From: Frigidibacter sp.
GTDB lineage: Bacteria > Pseudomonadota > Alphaproteobacteria > Rhodobacterales > Rhodobacteraceae
NCBI RefSeq assembly: GCF_030695035.1
Contig: NZ_JAUYTT010000020.1
Coordinates: 62,001 to 126,000 of the forward strand
Length of the DNA stretch: 64,000 bases
Reading direction: 5' to 3'
This document shows positions 40,255 through 49,044 of the stretch, one piece after another; positions within the stretch are counted from its first letter, which is position 1, and the number at the start of each line of letters is the position of its first letter. The notes beneath the pieces are model-generated. The model was not told where the DNA came from. It did no database searches and saw only the letters and a program-made list of their open reading frames with translations. The position numbers were made by a program, and so were the translations under genes.

Positions 40255-40398
40255 AGGGCAGTCCTAGATCGGGCGCACCAAAGGTTTTCTGGAAACACGT
40301 CGCGGCGAAAAGCGGGCGAACGCAAGGATTTCTGCGGTTTCGGGTGTGCGGCGCCATGACGTGTCGCGCTTCATCTGGGGCATCAGAGGTACTGGGCG

Positions 40399-41556
40399 AT
40401 GGCATCGCTTGAAATCGAAGACGTGACGAAAAGCTATGGCGCGACCCTGATCCTCGACCGGGTCAGTGTCGCGGTGCCGGACGGGGCGTTTCTGACGCTT
40501 GTCGGCCCCTCGGGCTGCGGCAAATCCACCTTGTTGCGCATTCTGGCCGGGCTGGAACTGCAGGACGGCGGTCGGCTGCGGATCGGCGGGCAGGACGTGT
40601 CGCATCTGCGGCCCAGCCGGCGCGACATCGCCATGGTATTCCAGTCCTATGCGCTCTACCCGCATATGACGGTGGCGCAGAATATTGCCATTCCGCTGAT
40701 CCTGCGCCGCCTGCCTTTGTGGCAGCGCCTGCCGCTGCTCTCGCGCCTGCTGCCGCAGGCGCGGGCGACGCTTGGCCAGATAGAGGCCGAGGTGGCAGGG
40801 GCCATGGCGATGCTGGGCCTGACCCACCTGGCGGACCGCCGCCCTGTGCAGCTATCGGGCGGGCAGCGCCAGCGCGTGGCACTGGGGCGGGCGCTGGTGC
40901 GCCAGCCGGCGGTGTTCCTGCTCGATGAGCCGCTCTCGAACCTCGATGCGAAGCTGCGCGTGCACATGCGCGCGGAGATTGCTGCGCTGCACGCCCGGCT
41001 GGGCACGACCTTTGTCTATGTCACGCATGACCAGATCGAGGCGATGACCATGTCCACCCATGTGGCGGTGATGATGGAGGGGCGGCTGCTGCAGGTCGCC
41101 ACCCCGGCCGAGATCTATGCCGAGCCTGCGAACCTGCAGGTGGCCGAGTTCATCGGCAGCCCCCGGATCAATGTCCTGCCCGCGCGCGTCGGGTCGGGCG
41201 GCGCTGCGCAGCTGGCGGGCCTTGCCCTGCAGGGCCGGATCGCGGCACCGGCGGGGGCTTCGGTGCAGATCGGCATCCGGCCGGAGCATCTGATCCTGCG
41301 CGCGGATCCGGGCGGAGTAGGCACGGTGACGGCGATCGAGAATACCGGGCCCGAGCTGTTCGTGTCGGTCCTGACAGAGGGCGACACGGTGCTGGTCGCG
41401 CGGCTGACGCCTGATCAGGGGGCGGGGCTGCGCCCCGGCTCGCGGGTGGCGCTGGATGTCCTGCCCGGCAAGGCGCTGGCTTTTGATGCCGATGGCGCCC
41501 GGATCGGGTTCGGTCACAGCGTGGCCGCAGCCCGCGAGCTGTATCATGCCCGCTGA
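40399..41556 (+). CDS. ugpC: ABC transporter ATP-binding protein, UgpC/MalK type
   Basis: 385 aa. Walker [10 protein letters not shown] (37-45), Q-loop MVFQSYALYPHMTVAQN, signature LSGGQRQRVALGRAL, Walker B VFLLDEPLSNLDAK and H-loop YVTHDQIEAMTM are intact. A regulatory OB-like domain follows (~240-385), with GIRPEHLIL. An insertion of about 25 residues rich in Leu and Arg (~103-128) lies between the Q-loop and signature. First gene of the importer operon and downstream of a Pho-box-like site, which suggests glycerol-3-phosphate or glycerophosphodiester uptake. Confidence 0.85.
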   Translation: MASLEIEDVTKSYGATLILDRVSVAVPDGAFLTLVGPSGCGKSTLLRILAGLELQDGGRLRIGGQDVSHLRPSRRDIAMVFQSYALYPHMTVAQNIAIPLILRRLPLWQRLPLLSRLLPQARATLGQIEAEVAGAMAMLGLTHLADRRPVQLSGGQRQRVALGRALVRQPAVFLLDEPLSNLDAKLRVHMRAEIAALHARLGTTFVYVTHDQIEAMTMSTHVAVMMEGRLLQVATPAEIYAEPANLQVAEFIGSPRINVLPARVGSGGAAQLAGLALQGRIAAPAGASVQIGIRPEHLILRADPGGVGTVTAIENTGPELFVSVLTEGDTVLVARLTPDQGAGLRPGSRVALDVLPGKALAFDADGARIGFGHSVAAARELYHAR

Positions 41557-42469
41557 GCTTGCACCGGGCGAGGGCCTTCTGGGCCGTGCGCAGCGTCTGC
41601 GCCGGATCGGCGCGGCGCTGACGGGCTGGGGCCTGTCGCTGCCGGCCGCGCTGCTGATGCTGGTGATGATCCTGATCCCGACCCTTTCGGCCGCGATCCT
41701 CGCGCTGACCGACTACCAGCTTGGCGCGCGCAGCATCCGCTTTGTCGGCGGGGCGAATTTCGCCGCGATGTGGGAGGACCGCGTGTTCTGGCAGGCCTTT
41801 GCCAACACCCTGATCTATACCGCGCTGACGGTGCCGGTCTCGGTCGGGCTCGGCCTGGGCGCGGCCCTGCTGATCGAGGCGGATCCCCTGGGTCGCACCA
41901 CGTTCCGCACCATCTATTTCCTTCCCGTGACCGCGCTTCTGGTGGCGATGGCGACGGTGTGGGAGTTCATCTTGCACCCGCAGCTTGGCCTCGTGAACGT
42001 CGCGCTGGCGCAGATCGGGGTGACGGGGCCGGACTGGCTGGCCGATCCCGACTGGGTGCTGCCCTCGCTGGGCTTCATCTTCGTCTGGCAGCAGACCGGC
42101 TATAACATGATCCTGTTCCTGGCCGGGCTGAAGGGCATCCCGTCCGAGCTCTACCACGCCGCGCGCGTCGATGGCGCCGACCGGGGGATCGAGCGCTTTG
42201 CGATGGTCACCTGGCCCGGGCTGGCGGCGACGACGCTGTTCGTGACCGTCATCACCACGCTCTACTCGTTCCGGGTGTTCGACACGGTGGCGGCGCTGAC
42301 GCAAGGCGGGCCTTCGAATGCGTCGAACGTGCTGCTTTACAACATCTACCGCGAGGGGTTCGTCTATCTGCGCACCGGCTATGCCAGCGCGATGACGCTG
42401 GTGTTCCTGGCGCTGATCCTGGCGGTCGCGATGGTGCAGATGCGCGGCCGGCGGGGGGGCGGGGCATGA
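41546..42469 (+). CDS. ABC transporter permease, UgpA/MalF type
   Basis: 307 aa with six transmembrane segments. The EAA loop is seen as LYHAARVDGADRGIERFAMVTWPG. The start at 41546 lies inside the end of the ATPase gene (11-bp overlap), so translation is coupled. Together with the next permease it forms the heterodimeric channel of a CUT1-type importer. Substrate inference rests on the neighbouring phosphodiesterase and Pho-box-like sites. Confidence 0.9.
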   Translation: MPAELAPGEGLLGRAQRLRRIGAALTGWGLSLPAALLMLVMILIPTLSAAILALTDYQLGARSIRFVGGANFAAMWEDRVFWQAFANTLIYTALTVPVSVGLGLGAALLIEADPLGRTTFRTIYFLPVTALLVAMATVWEFILHPQLGLVNVALAQIGVTGPDWLADPDWVLPSLGFIFVWQQTGYNMILFLAGLKGIPSELYHAARVDGADRGIERFAMVTWPGLAATTLFVTVITTLYSFRVFDTVAALTQGGPSNASNVLLYNIYREGFVYLRTGYASAMTLVFLALILAVAMVQMRGRRGGGA

Positions 42470-43308
42470 GCGGCGCGCATCGTCTGGGCCGCACCGCCCG
42501 CATCGCACGGCTTGTGGTGCTGTGCCTTGGGGCGGCGGTGATGCTGGCCCCTTTCGTCTGGGGCCTTGCCGCCTCGTTCAAGCCGGCCGCCGAGATCTGG
42601 AGCGGATCGCTGCGACTGATCCCCCAGACCTTCCACGGCTGGGAGAACTACTCTGCCGCGCTGAGCCGGGCGCCCTTCGGCCGGTTCCTTCTGAATGGGC
42701 TGATCGTCTGCGCCGGCATCTTGCTGTTTCAGCTGATCTTCGCCATCCCCTGCGCCTATGCGCTGTCCAAGCACCGCTTTGCCGGGCGCACGGTGATCTT
42801 CGGGGCGGTGTTGGTCGGCCTGCTGATCCCGGTCCATGTCACCGCGATCCCGCTCTACCTGGGGTTTGCGCGGCTTGGCCTGCTGGACAGCTATGCTGCG
42901 CTGATTGCGCCCTTCACGATCTCGGTCTTCGGCATCTTCCTCTTCCGCCAGTTCTTCGCCGCGATCCCCGATGACCTGATCGCCGCCGCGCGGGTGGATG
43001 GGTTTTCCGAATGGGCGATCATCTGGCGGGTTGTTGTGCCGGCCTCCTGGCCCGCGATCACCGCCTTTGCGATCTTCTCCGTCACCAGTCACTGGAACGA
43101 CCTGTTCTGGCCCTTCATCGTCATCCAGTCCACCGAGCTCGCGCCGCCCGCGCTTGGCGTCGTCTATTTCCGCCGCGATGAAAGCGGGGTGGATTTCGGC
43201 CCGATGATGGCCGCCACAGTGATCGTCACCGCGCCGCTCGTGCTGGCCTTCCTTCTTGCCCAACGCCGCTTCATCGACGGCATCACCCTCAGCGGGGTGA
43301 AGGGCTAG
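42466..43308 (+). CDS. ABC transporter permease, UgpE/MalG type
   Basis: 280 aa, six transmembrane segments, with the EAA loop ARVDGFSEWAIIWRVVVPAS. It starts in an ATGA overlap with the first permease gene. LLNGLIVCAGILLFQLIFAI and LVGLLIPVHVTAIPLYLGFA are typical CUT1 helices. Second channel subunit of the Ugp-like importer. Confidence 0.9.
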   Translation: MSGAHRLGRTARIARLVVLCLGAAVMLAPFVWGLAASFKPAAEIWSGSLRLIPQTFHGWENYSAALSRAPFGRFLLNGLIVCAGILLFQLIFAIPCAYALSKHRFAGRTVIFGAVLVGLLIPVHVTAIPLYLGFARLGLLDSYAALIAPFTISVFGIFLFRQFFAAIPDDLIAAARVDGFSEWAIIWRVVVPASWPAITAFAIFSVTSHWNDLFWPFIVIQSTELAPPALGVVYFRRDESGVDFGPMMAATVIVTAPLVLAFLLAQRRFIDGITLSGVKG

Positions 43309-43341
43309 CCTCTGTCCCCAACCCTGAAAAGGAGCACTTTC

Positions 43342-44571
43342 ATGCGTATCCCCCTTCTGGCCACCGCCTTCGCAGGGCTTCTTGCCCTGCCGGCCGCCGC
43401 CAAGACCGAAATCACCGTACAGTTCGTGCCCTGGATGGAGGGCATCTTCACCGAGATGAAGACCGCCTTCGAGGCCAGCCACCCCGACTATGAAGTGACC
43501 TTCCTGCCGCCCTATGCCGATTACGATGACGGCCTGCAGCAGGTCCTGCGCCAGTCGATCGGCGGCCAGATGCCCGACATCACCAACCAGGCCTTGAACC
43601 GGCAGAAAACCCTGATCTCGCGCGGGCTGGCCGTGGACCTGACACCGTTTATCGCGGCCGAACCGAACTGGGCTGCCGAAGGCTTTGGCGGCGCGATGAC
43701 CGATGTCGCCTCGGAAGGCGGCAAGACCTATGGTCTCGCCGTCGCCTTCTCCTCGCCGGTCGCCTATTACAACATGGATCTGGTGGAACGCGCTGTCGGC
43801 AAGATCGACACCTTCCCGACCACCTGGCCCGAGATGATTGCGCTGGCGGCGAAGATCGACGCGCTTGGCGAGGATATCTCGGGGCTCTATACCACCGCCG
43901 ACGAAGACTGGATCTTCCAGTCGCTGGTCTCCGGCTCTGGCGGCCGGATGGCCAACGAGGACGGCACCGAGGTGATGTTCGATCAGGAGCCCGGCGCGCA
44001 GGCCTTCGACATCTTCGCGTCGATGCTGGCCGAGGGTGGTATGCCCGCCACCTCGATGAACAATGCGGTGCAGCTGTTCTATGCCGGCAAGCTCGGCATC
44101 TTCTTGCAATCCATCAACGGGCTGAACCGGCATACCGAAAATATCGGCGGCCGGTTCGAGCTACGCACCGGGTTGTTCCCGCGCAATGCCACTGACGGCA
44201 CCCTGGCGCCGGGCGGCAATGTCAACATGATCCTGACCACGGATCCCGAGCGGCAGAAGGCCGCATGGGCTTTCGTGCGCTTCATCTCCTCGGCCGATGG
44301 CGGCGAGGTTCTGGTCAAGGCCTCGGGCTACATGCCGCCCAACGCGCTGGTCGCAGAACGCATGAAAGCGATGTATGAAGCCAACCCCAACCAGGCGCTC
44401 AGCCTGCAGCAGCTGCCGCTGCTGGGGGAATGGTACGCCTTCCCCGGCGATAACGGGCTGCGGATCCATGCCAAGATCACCGAAACGCTGCAGGCGCTGA
44501 TGAACGGCCAGCTGACCGCCGACGAGGCCCGCACCCGCGCGGCGAAGGATGTGAACGCCCTGCTGAAGTGA
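43342..44571 (+). CDS. Extracellular solute-binding protein, family 1 (UgpB-like)
   Basis: 409 aa. MRIPLLATAFAGLLALPAAA is a signal peptide. The SBP_bac_1 fold shows FVPWMEGIFTEMKTAFEASH, PDITNQALNRQKTLISRGLA, YGLAVAFSSPVAYYNMDL and ADGGEVLVKASGYMPPN. It follows the permeases by 33 bp with AAAGGAG before the ATG. Being last in the order ATPase-permease-permease-binding protein is a little unusual, since the binding protein gene is often first. It probably binds a glycerophosphodiester or glycerol phosphate; a sugar cannot be excluded. Confidence 0.87.
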   Translation: MRIPLLATAFAGLLALPAAAKTEITVQFVPWMEGIFTEMKTAFEASHPDYEVTFLPPYADYDDGLQQVLRQSIGGQMPDITNQALNRQKTLISRGLAVDLTPFIAAEPNWAAEGFGGAMTDVASEGGKTYGLAVAFSSPVAYYNMDLVERAVGKIDTFPTTWPEMIALAAKIDALGEDISGLYTTADEDWIFQSLVSGSGGRMANEDGTEVMFDQEPGAQAFDIFASMLAEGGMPATSMNNAVQLFYAGKLGIFLQSINGLNRHTENIGGRFELRTGLFPRNATDGTLAPGGNVNMILTTDPERQKAAWAFVRFISSADGGEVLVKASGYMPPNALVAERMKAMYEANPNQALSLQQLPLLGEWYAFPGDNGLRIHAKITETLQALMNGQLTADEARTRAAKDVNALLK

Positions 44572-44590
44572 GCATCGGCTGAAGAGATCG

Positions 44591-44622
44591 CCCCGGGCGC
44601 ATGCGCAAGCGTGCGCCCGGGG
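44591..44622 (+). terminator. Hairpin after the Ugp-like operon
   Basis: CCCCGGGCGCA (44591-44601), 10-nt loop, TGCGCCCGGGG (44612-44622), 20 bp after the binding protein stop. No T-run, but the stem is strong. Confidence 0.6.
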
Positions 44623-44697
44623 CGCAGCGTGCCTGCCGCCGGGTTGCGGATGGATTGGCGGCTTCCTCTCAACCGCTTGAATTAGGCCGGGCGGCGG

Positions 44698-45318
44698 TCA
44701 CTTGTCCGCGTCGCGACCGGTCGCCCGATCAAAGGCCTCACGGGCTGCCTTGTGAGCCAGATCGAACGAAGCGCGCGTTTCAGCCAGCGCGGCATTAAGC
44801 GCGTTCCAAGACTCCGTTCCCGCCTTGGCAAGCTCGGCAAGCTTCGTCTCTGCGGCCCCGGCATCGGCCTTCATCCGCGCGACCTGCTCTTCAATTTCGC
44901 GCCGACGCTCGACGGCGAACTCCTTGCCAGCGGCATTGAGCTTGTCAGCCGTTTCGCGCCAGGCGTTCATCTGCGCGCTGGCCTGGCTCTGGAACACCGC
45001 CTGCTGCTCTCCGATCCCCGTGCCGAACGTTTCAAGGTATTTGCTGGTCTCGGTCTGAAAGCCCTTCCAATCGGCTTCCAGGCGCGCCTGGGCGACGTCC
45101 AGGGCGTCGTCCGCTGCCTCTGTCTGCGTCTTGACCTTGCGGTCGAACTCTTCCCGCTTCTCTTTCAGATCCGCGATGAAGCGATCTGCCTTGGCGCGGG
45201 TTTCTGCCTGCATCGCGCCGGACTTGCCTTCGAGCGACGTGAGGGTGGCGTCCATCTCGTCGATCCGCGCCTTCGCCCAATCGAAAAAGAAATGGGCGCT
45301 GCTGTTGGTCTTGTTCAT
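44698..45318 (-). CDS. Coiled-coil protein of unknown function
   Basis: 206 aa, nearly all helical and highly charged: runs such as ADRFIADLKEKREEFDRKVK and ERRREIEEQVARMKADAG give heptad-like patterns over most of the length. There is no signal peptide and no membrane helix. ATG at 45318 follows AAGGACAGAG. It is not recognised as a named family. Its neighbours, a Crp/Fnr regulator and a DUF1269-like protein with a similar coiled-coil tail, suggest a stress-related locus. Confidence 0.7.
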   Translation of the reverse strand: MNKTNSSAHFFFDWAKARIDEMDATLTSLEGKSGAMQAETRAKADRFIADLKEKREEFDRKVKTQTEAADDALDVAQARLEADWKGFQTETSKYLETFGTGIGEQQAVFQSQASAQMNAWRETADKLNAAGKEFAVERRREIEEQVARMKADAGAAETKLAELAKAGTESWNALNAALAETRASFDLAHKAAREAFDRATGRDADK

Positions 45319-45601
45319 ATCTCTGTCCTTTCAGGAAATGAAACCTCGGTGTTGCCCCCGTGTGCGCTTCCATTGCGATCCGGTCTGTATGATTTCGAAC
45401 AGCGGCATGGATCAGAAAATGGAACGGAGGCGCCTGCGCCTGCCCAAGGCCCGCCAAACGCCTGCGGCGCGAGACCATCGGCAAAACGCCGCGAATTTAT
45501 GCTACTGTCGGCGTTGACCGTCGGGACCGGCGTGGCACGGGTCCCCGGAGGGAGGCCCGGGCCCGGGCGTGCTGGCAGAGCCAATGAGAGGGGAATGGCC
45601 T

Positions 45602-46366
45602 GTGCATGACAGATCGGCGCGGGCCTCGCATCCCCCTGACAAACACAGAAGCATCAACAATCGTCTGCTCCTTGCGTTGCCTTCGGGCAGGCTGGACCGC
45701 ATCCTGGCGATGTCAGAACCCGTCAGTCTGGTCCGGGGACAACGGATCGACAGTGCGGACCAGCCAATCCGGCACATCCATTTCATCAACCGGGGGCTGG
45801 TCTGCATGGTCAAGACGACAGATGACGGGCGGACGGTAGAGGTCGGCGCTATCGGCATCGAGGGCGTGGCGAACCTGCTTCCGCTCATCGATGTCCCGAA
45901 GACGATACTGGACGTGGACGTGCAGATACCGGGCACCGCCCTTCGCATCGGCTGCGAGGCAATGCGGGCCGAGCTCGAAAGGGATGAAGGCATTCACCGT
46001 TTGATGCAGCGATATGTCAGCTTCGGGCTGAGCGAGTTGGCCCGGCGCATCGCGTGCAACCGCCTGCATCACATAGAGCAGCGCTGCTGCCACTGGCTGC
46101 TGATCGCGCATGACAGCGCGCTTTCGGCCGACTTTCCCGTGACGCATGAGTTTCTGGCAATGATGCTTGGCTACCAGCGCGCGGGCGTTTCCATCGCCAT
46201 GGGGGCGCTCGTCAAGGCCGGCCTGATCGAGCATAGGCGGGGTATAGTGACGGTGGTCAACCGCCCCGGCCTGGAGCAGCACACCTGTGGCTGCTACCGC
46301 GAAACGCAGGGCGAGCTGGACGACTTCCTTCCGCCCGGGAAAACGTCGCCGGTGTTCGCAGCCTGA
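45602..46366 (+). CDS. Crp/Fnr family transcriptional regulator
   Basis: 254 aa from a GTG at 45602 with GAGAGGGGAA upstream; GTG 45569 and ATG 45584 are other possible starts. The cyclic-nucleotide-binding-like barrel covers ~25-145 (IRHIHFINRGLVCMVKTTDD, then VEVGAIGIEGVANLLPL) and the Crp HTH ~175-235 (PVTHEFLAMMLGYQRAGVSI). No N-terminal Fnr-type cysteine cluster is present. Such regulators in alphaproteobacteria often answer to redox or stress signals. The preceding 283-bp gap shows no other gene. Confidence 0.83.
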   Translation: MHDRSARASHPPDKHRSINNRLLLALPSGRLDRILAMSEPVSLVRGQRIDSADQPIRHIHFINRGLVCMVKTTDDGRTVEVGAIGIEGVANLLPLIDVPKTILDVDVQIPGTALRIGCEAMRAELERDEGIHRLMQRYVSFGLSELARRIACNRLHHIEQRCCHWLLIAHDSALSADFPVTHEFLAMMLGYQRAGVSIAMGALVKAGLIEHRRGIVTVVNRPGLEQHTCGCYRETQGELDDFLPPGKTSPVFAA

Positions 46367-46558
46367 CCGCGGCACCGGGGCGGGCCTGCCAACGGCTCTC
46401 CCGCCGCAGGTATGGGCATTCTCCGAAAGAAGGCCTGCCACTGTTCGAAACCGGACAGACCCGTCGCCCGCGACAGGTCAGAAGACGGGCGTTCGCCCTA
46501 CACCCGCCAGCCCCGGCATCCGCGGCGTCGAACAGCCATTCACACAGGAGAGTACCCC

Positions 46559-47359
46559 ATGAACAAGATCATCGTCGCCATCCTCGAGTCCGAACCCGCG
46601 GCCTTCGAGGGGCTGAGCGCGTTGAAAGACCTGCACCGGGATGGCGACATCACCCTTTATGCCACAGCGGTGATCGTGAAGGACAAGGCCGGTGCGGTCA
46701 GCCTCCGGCAGGCGGTTGACGAAGGCCCTGTCGGCACCGCGGTCGGCCTGCTGACCGGCGGGCTGCTGGGCATTCTGGGCGGGCCGGCTGGTATCGCCAT
46801 CGGCGCCTCGCTTGGCGGCCTCACCGGCTCGCTGTTCGATCTGGATCAGGCCGGGATCACCGCAACGATCATCGACGATGTGTCGGCGGCGCTGACCCCT
46901 GGCAAGGTGGCGCTGCTGGCCGAAGCGGACGAGAGCTGGACAACGCCGGTCGACAGCCGCCTGGAAGCGCTTGGCGGGGTTGTGCTCCGGCGGCTGCGGT
47001 CGGAGGTTGTCGAGGATCAACTGCTGCGCGAAAGCGCCGAAGCCCAGGCCGAGCTCAAGGCCCTCAGCGACGACCTGAACCAGGCGATTGCCGAGGATGA
47101 GGCGGCGATCCGGAAAGACATCGAACAGGTGAAGAAGCGGATCCAGGTCACGCAAGAGCAGGCCCGGGCCCGGCTCGATCAGGTCACGGCCGAAACGGAA
47201 GGCCGGATCGCGGCCCTGCAAGAGCAGGCCAAGGACGCAAACGACCGCACCAAGGCGCGGATCGAGAAGCGCATCGCCGCTGCGAAGGCAGATCTGGATG
47301 CGCGATCCGCAAAACTCAACCAGGCCTGGAGCCTGACGAAAGAGGCGCTGGCCGCCTAG
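46559..47359 (+). CDS. DUF1269-like protein with glycine-rich membrane segment and coiled-coil tail
   Basis: 266 aa. N-terminal part: MNKIIVAILESEPAAFEGL and AVIVKDKAGAVSLRQA, then a Gly-rich hydrophobic stretch (AVGLLTGGLLGILGGPAGIA, ~63-82), as in DUF1269/DUF6325 proteins. From ~160 to the end is a long charged coiled coil (AEDEAAIRKDIEQVKKRIQV). ATG at 46559 follows ACAGGAGAG. The function of the family is not established. The tail resembles the coiled-coil protein encoded at 44698, suggesting partners or shared origin. Confidence 0.8.
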   Translation: MNKIIVAILESEPAAFEGLSALKDLHRDGDITLYATAVIVKDKAGAVSLRQAVDEGPVGTAVGLLTGGLLGILGGPAGIAIGASLGGLTGSLFDLDQAGITATIIDDVSAALTPGKVALLAEADESWTTPVDSRLEALGGVVLRRLRSEVVEDQLLRESAEAQAELKALSDDLNQAIAEDEAAIRKDIEQVKKRIQVTQEQARARLDQVTAETEGRIAALQEQAKDANDRTKARIEKRIAAAKADLDARSAKLNQAWSLTKEALAA

Positions 47360-47375
47360 CTTGCGCTGACCCGGC

Positions 47376-47408
47376 AGGCGGAGGGCACTGGCGACCTGTC
47401 CTCCGCCT
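47376..47408 (+). terminator. Hairpin after the DUF1269-like gene
   Basis: AGGCGGAGG (47376-47384), 15-nt loop, CCTCCGCCT (47400-47408). No T-run. Confidence 0.5.
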
Positions 47409-47826
47409 CGCCTCACGGGGAAGCAGCCGCGCAATGGTGCTCGGCCGGCGCCGACGAAGGTGAACACCGCATATAGCCCGTCGGGCACGCGGGTCGCCAT
47501 CTCTGCCACCGCCACCCAAAGCAAAATCGGTCCGGGCGGCGGTTTCGCGGCGGCCGCCGGTCGGGTGGATGAACCACATCATGAACGGCGGCGCGTGAGG
47601 AGGGTGATACACGGACGAGCTGCGTTGGGCGTGGGGTCTTGCCCGGCGCCACGTTTGGATCGGGCGAACCATTTACATGAGAGGCGAACGATGAAAGGCA
47701 GCGATCAAGGCGCTAAACCCAAGTCGCTGCACGCCCCAGCCAAAGGTGGGTCTGGGATCTCGTCAGCATCAAATCGGCGCTTGCGATGCCGGCGCGGGCC
47801 CATCGCTACCAGAGGAACCAGAAGTC
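47409..47826. other. Gap of about 420 bp with no supported gene
   Basis: Short frames on both strands overlap each other without recognisable motifs. An ATG at 47691 with an upstream GAGGCGAACG opens a basic frame that runs out of register into the rsuA gene and looks spurious. The promoter of rsuA presumably lies here. Confidence 0.4.
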
Positions 47827-48561
47827 ATGGCCAAGATTCCAACCTCTCGCGTCGACAAGCTCCTGTCTTCCATGGGCTATGGCTCGCGCAGCGAAATGGT
47901 GCACATGGCCAAGGCTGGCGGTATCACTCTGGACGGTGCAGAGCTATCGGACGTCAGCAAACGCATCCCGGTGACCAGAGACTTGCCTGCACGCATCCAG
48001 ATCGACGGCGAGCCGCTCGATCCCGTGGTGGGCATGGTCATCCTGCTCAACAAGCCTTTGGGCATGACCTGTTCGCACAAGGAAGCCGGCGCACTCGTCT
48101 ATGACATCCTGCCCCAGCGCTGGAAGCGGAGGGATCCGGCGATCTCGACCATCGGCCGCCTGGACAAGCAGACCTCCGGTCTTTTGTTGCTGACCGATGA
48201 TGGTGACCTGCTGCACCGTGTCATCAGCCCCCGGCGCCACGTCAAAAAGACCTATCGCGCCAAGCTGGCCCGCCCGTTGGGTGGCACCGAAGGCGACCTC
48301 TTTGCCTCGGGCCAGTTGATGCTGGAGGGCGAGGACAAGCCGCTGGCGCCTGCCGAACTGGAGGTGGTCTCGGACACCGAAGCCCTGCTGAGTGTGACCG
48401 AGGGCCGATACCATCAGGTGCGCCGCATGTTTGCCGCCACCGGCAACCATGTCGAGGACCTGCACCGCGAACGTCTGGGCGGTCTGTCCTTGCCTGATGG
48501 GTTGGCTCCCGGTCAGTGGAAGCTGCTGAGTGAAGACGAGATCGCCTTGATCTTTCAGTAA
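47827..48561 (+). CDS. rsuA: 16S rRNA pseudouridine(516) synthase RsuA
   Basis: 244 aa. An S4-like N-terminal domain (SRVDKLLSSMGYGSRSEMVH, ~6-25) precedes the synthase domain: LLNKPLGMTCSHKEAG, the catalytic Asp in IGRLDKQTSGLLLLTDDG, and GRYHQVRRMFAATGNHVEDL then HRERLGGL. The last part closely follows RsuA rather than RluE/F. It makes pseudouridine 516 in helix 18 of 16S rRNA. ATG at 47827 follows GAACCAGAAG. It is the only housekeeping-type gene in the window. Confidence 0.9.
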   Translation: MAKIPTSRVDKLLSSMGYGSRSEMVHMAKAGGITLDGAELSDVSKRIPVTRDLPARIQIDGEPLDPVVGMVILLNKPLGMTCSHKEAGALVYDILPQRWKRRDPAISTIGRLDKQTSGLLLLTDDGDLLHRVISPRRHVKKTYRAKLARPLGGTEGDLFASGQLMLEGEDKPLAPAELEVVSDTEALLSVTEGRYHQVRRMFAATGNHVEDLHRERLGGLSLPDGLAPGQWKLLSEDEIALIFQ

Positions 48562-49044
48562 GCCGAAGGTGGGGTGATCTCCGCAGGAGTGGGCGGGTGA
48601 CATCCTTCTCTGTGAAGGTCATGCCAACAGCTGCTCTGCGGTTTAAAAGGCATGGCACAAGTAGGCGTCGCCGATGGGAAGCGGGATGTGATTTGAGCAA
48701 CCGGCGCGGTACCCGGGATCCCGGGCGCGGAAGCATCGCCGAAGTCACAGATCAACGCACCGACCCGATTTAGTAGGTCTGGACCAAATAGGCTTGAATC
48801 TGCGAAGCAGTCGCAAAATCCAGCAGAGCCGACGTACAGGTCAAATAAGCCTTGCCGGCCAACGCCCCTTCGGCGCGGCACAAGGGGGGGTCAGTAAGGG
48901 CGGTCAGTCTTGGGTGCAGAGCGGGAGGGTCGCGGTTCTGCGGCTAAGATAGACTTCGCCGTCTCCAGCTTCTGGCCTACAAGGGCAGTGGCGAAATCTT
49001 CATGCCTGTCGGGCCCAACGCCGCGAAACGGCAAGCGCCAAAGC
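48562..49044. other. Gap of about 480 bp with no supported gene
   Basis: No frame here has both a ribosome site and a recognisable motif. Composition is slightly less GC-rich around 48600-48850 than in the flanking genes, as expected for decayed or non-coding DNA. No tRNA cloverleaf or clear repeat was seen. Confidence 0.4.

Noticed and set aside
40399-44571. Calling the importer a maltose or other sugar transporter
   Set aside because: The fold alone would allow it, but the Pho-box-like sites and divergent phosphodiesterase make a glycerophosphate-type substrate more likely; neither is proven.
47460-48104. A 214-codon plus-strand frame before and into rsuA
   Set aside because: It runs out of frame through the RsuA coding region and shows no domain.
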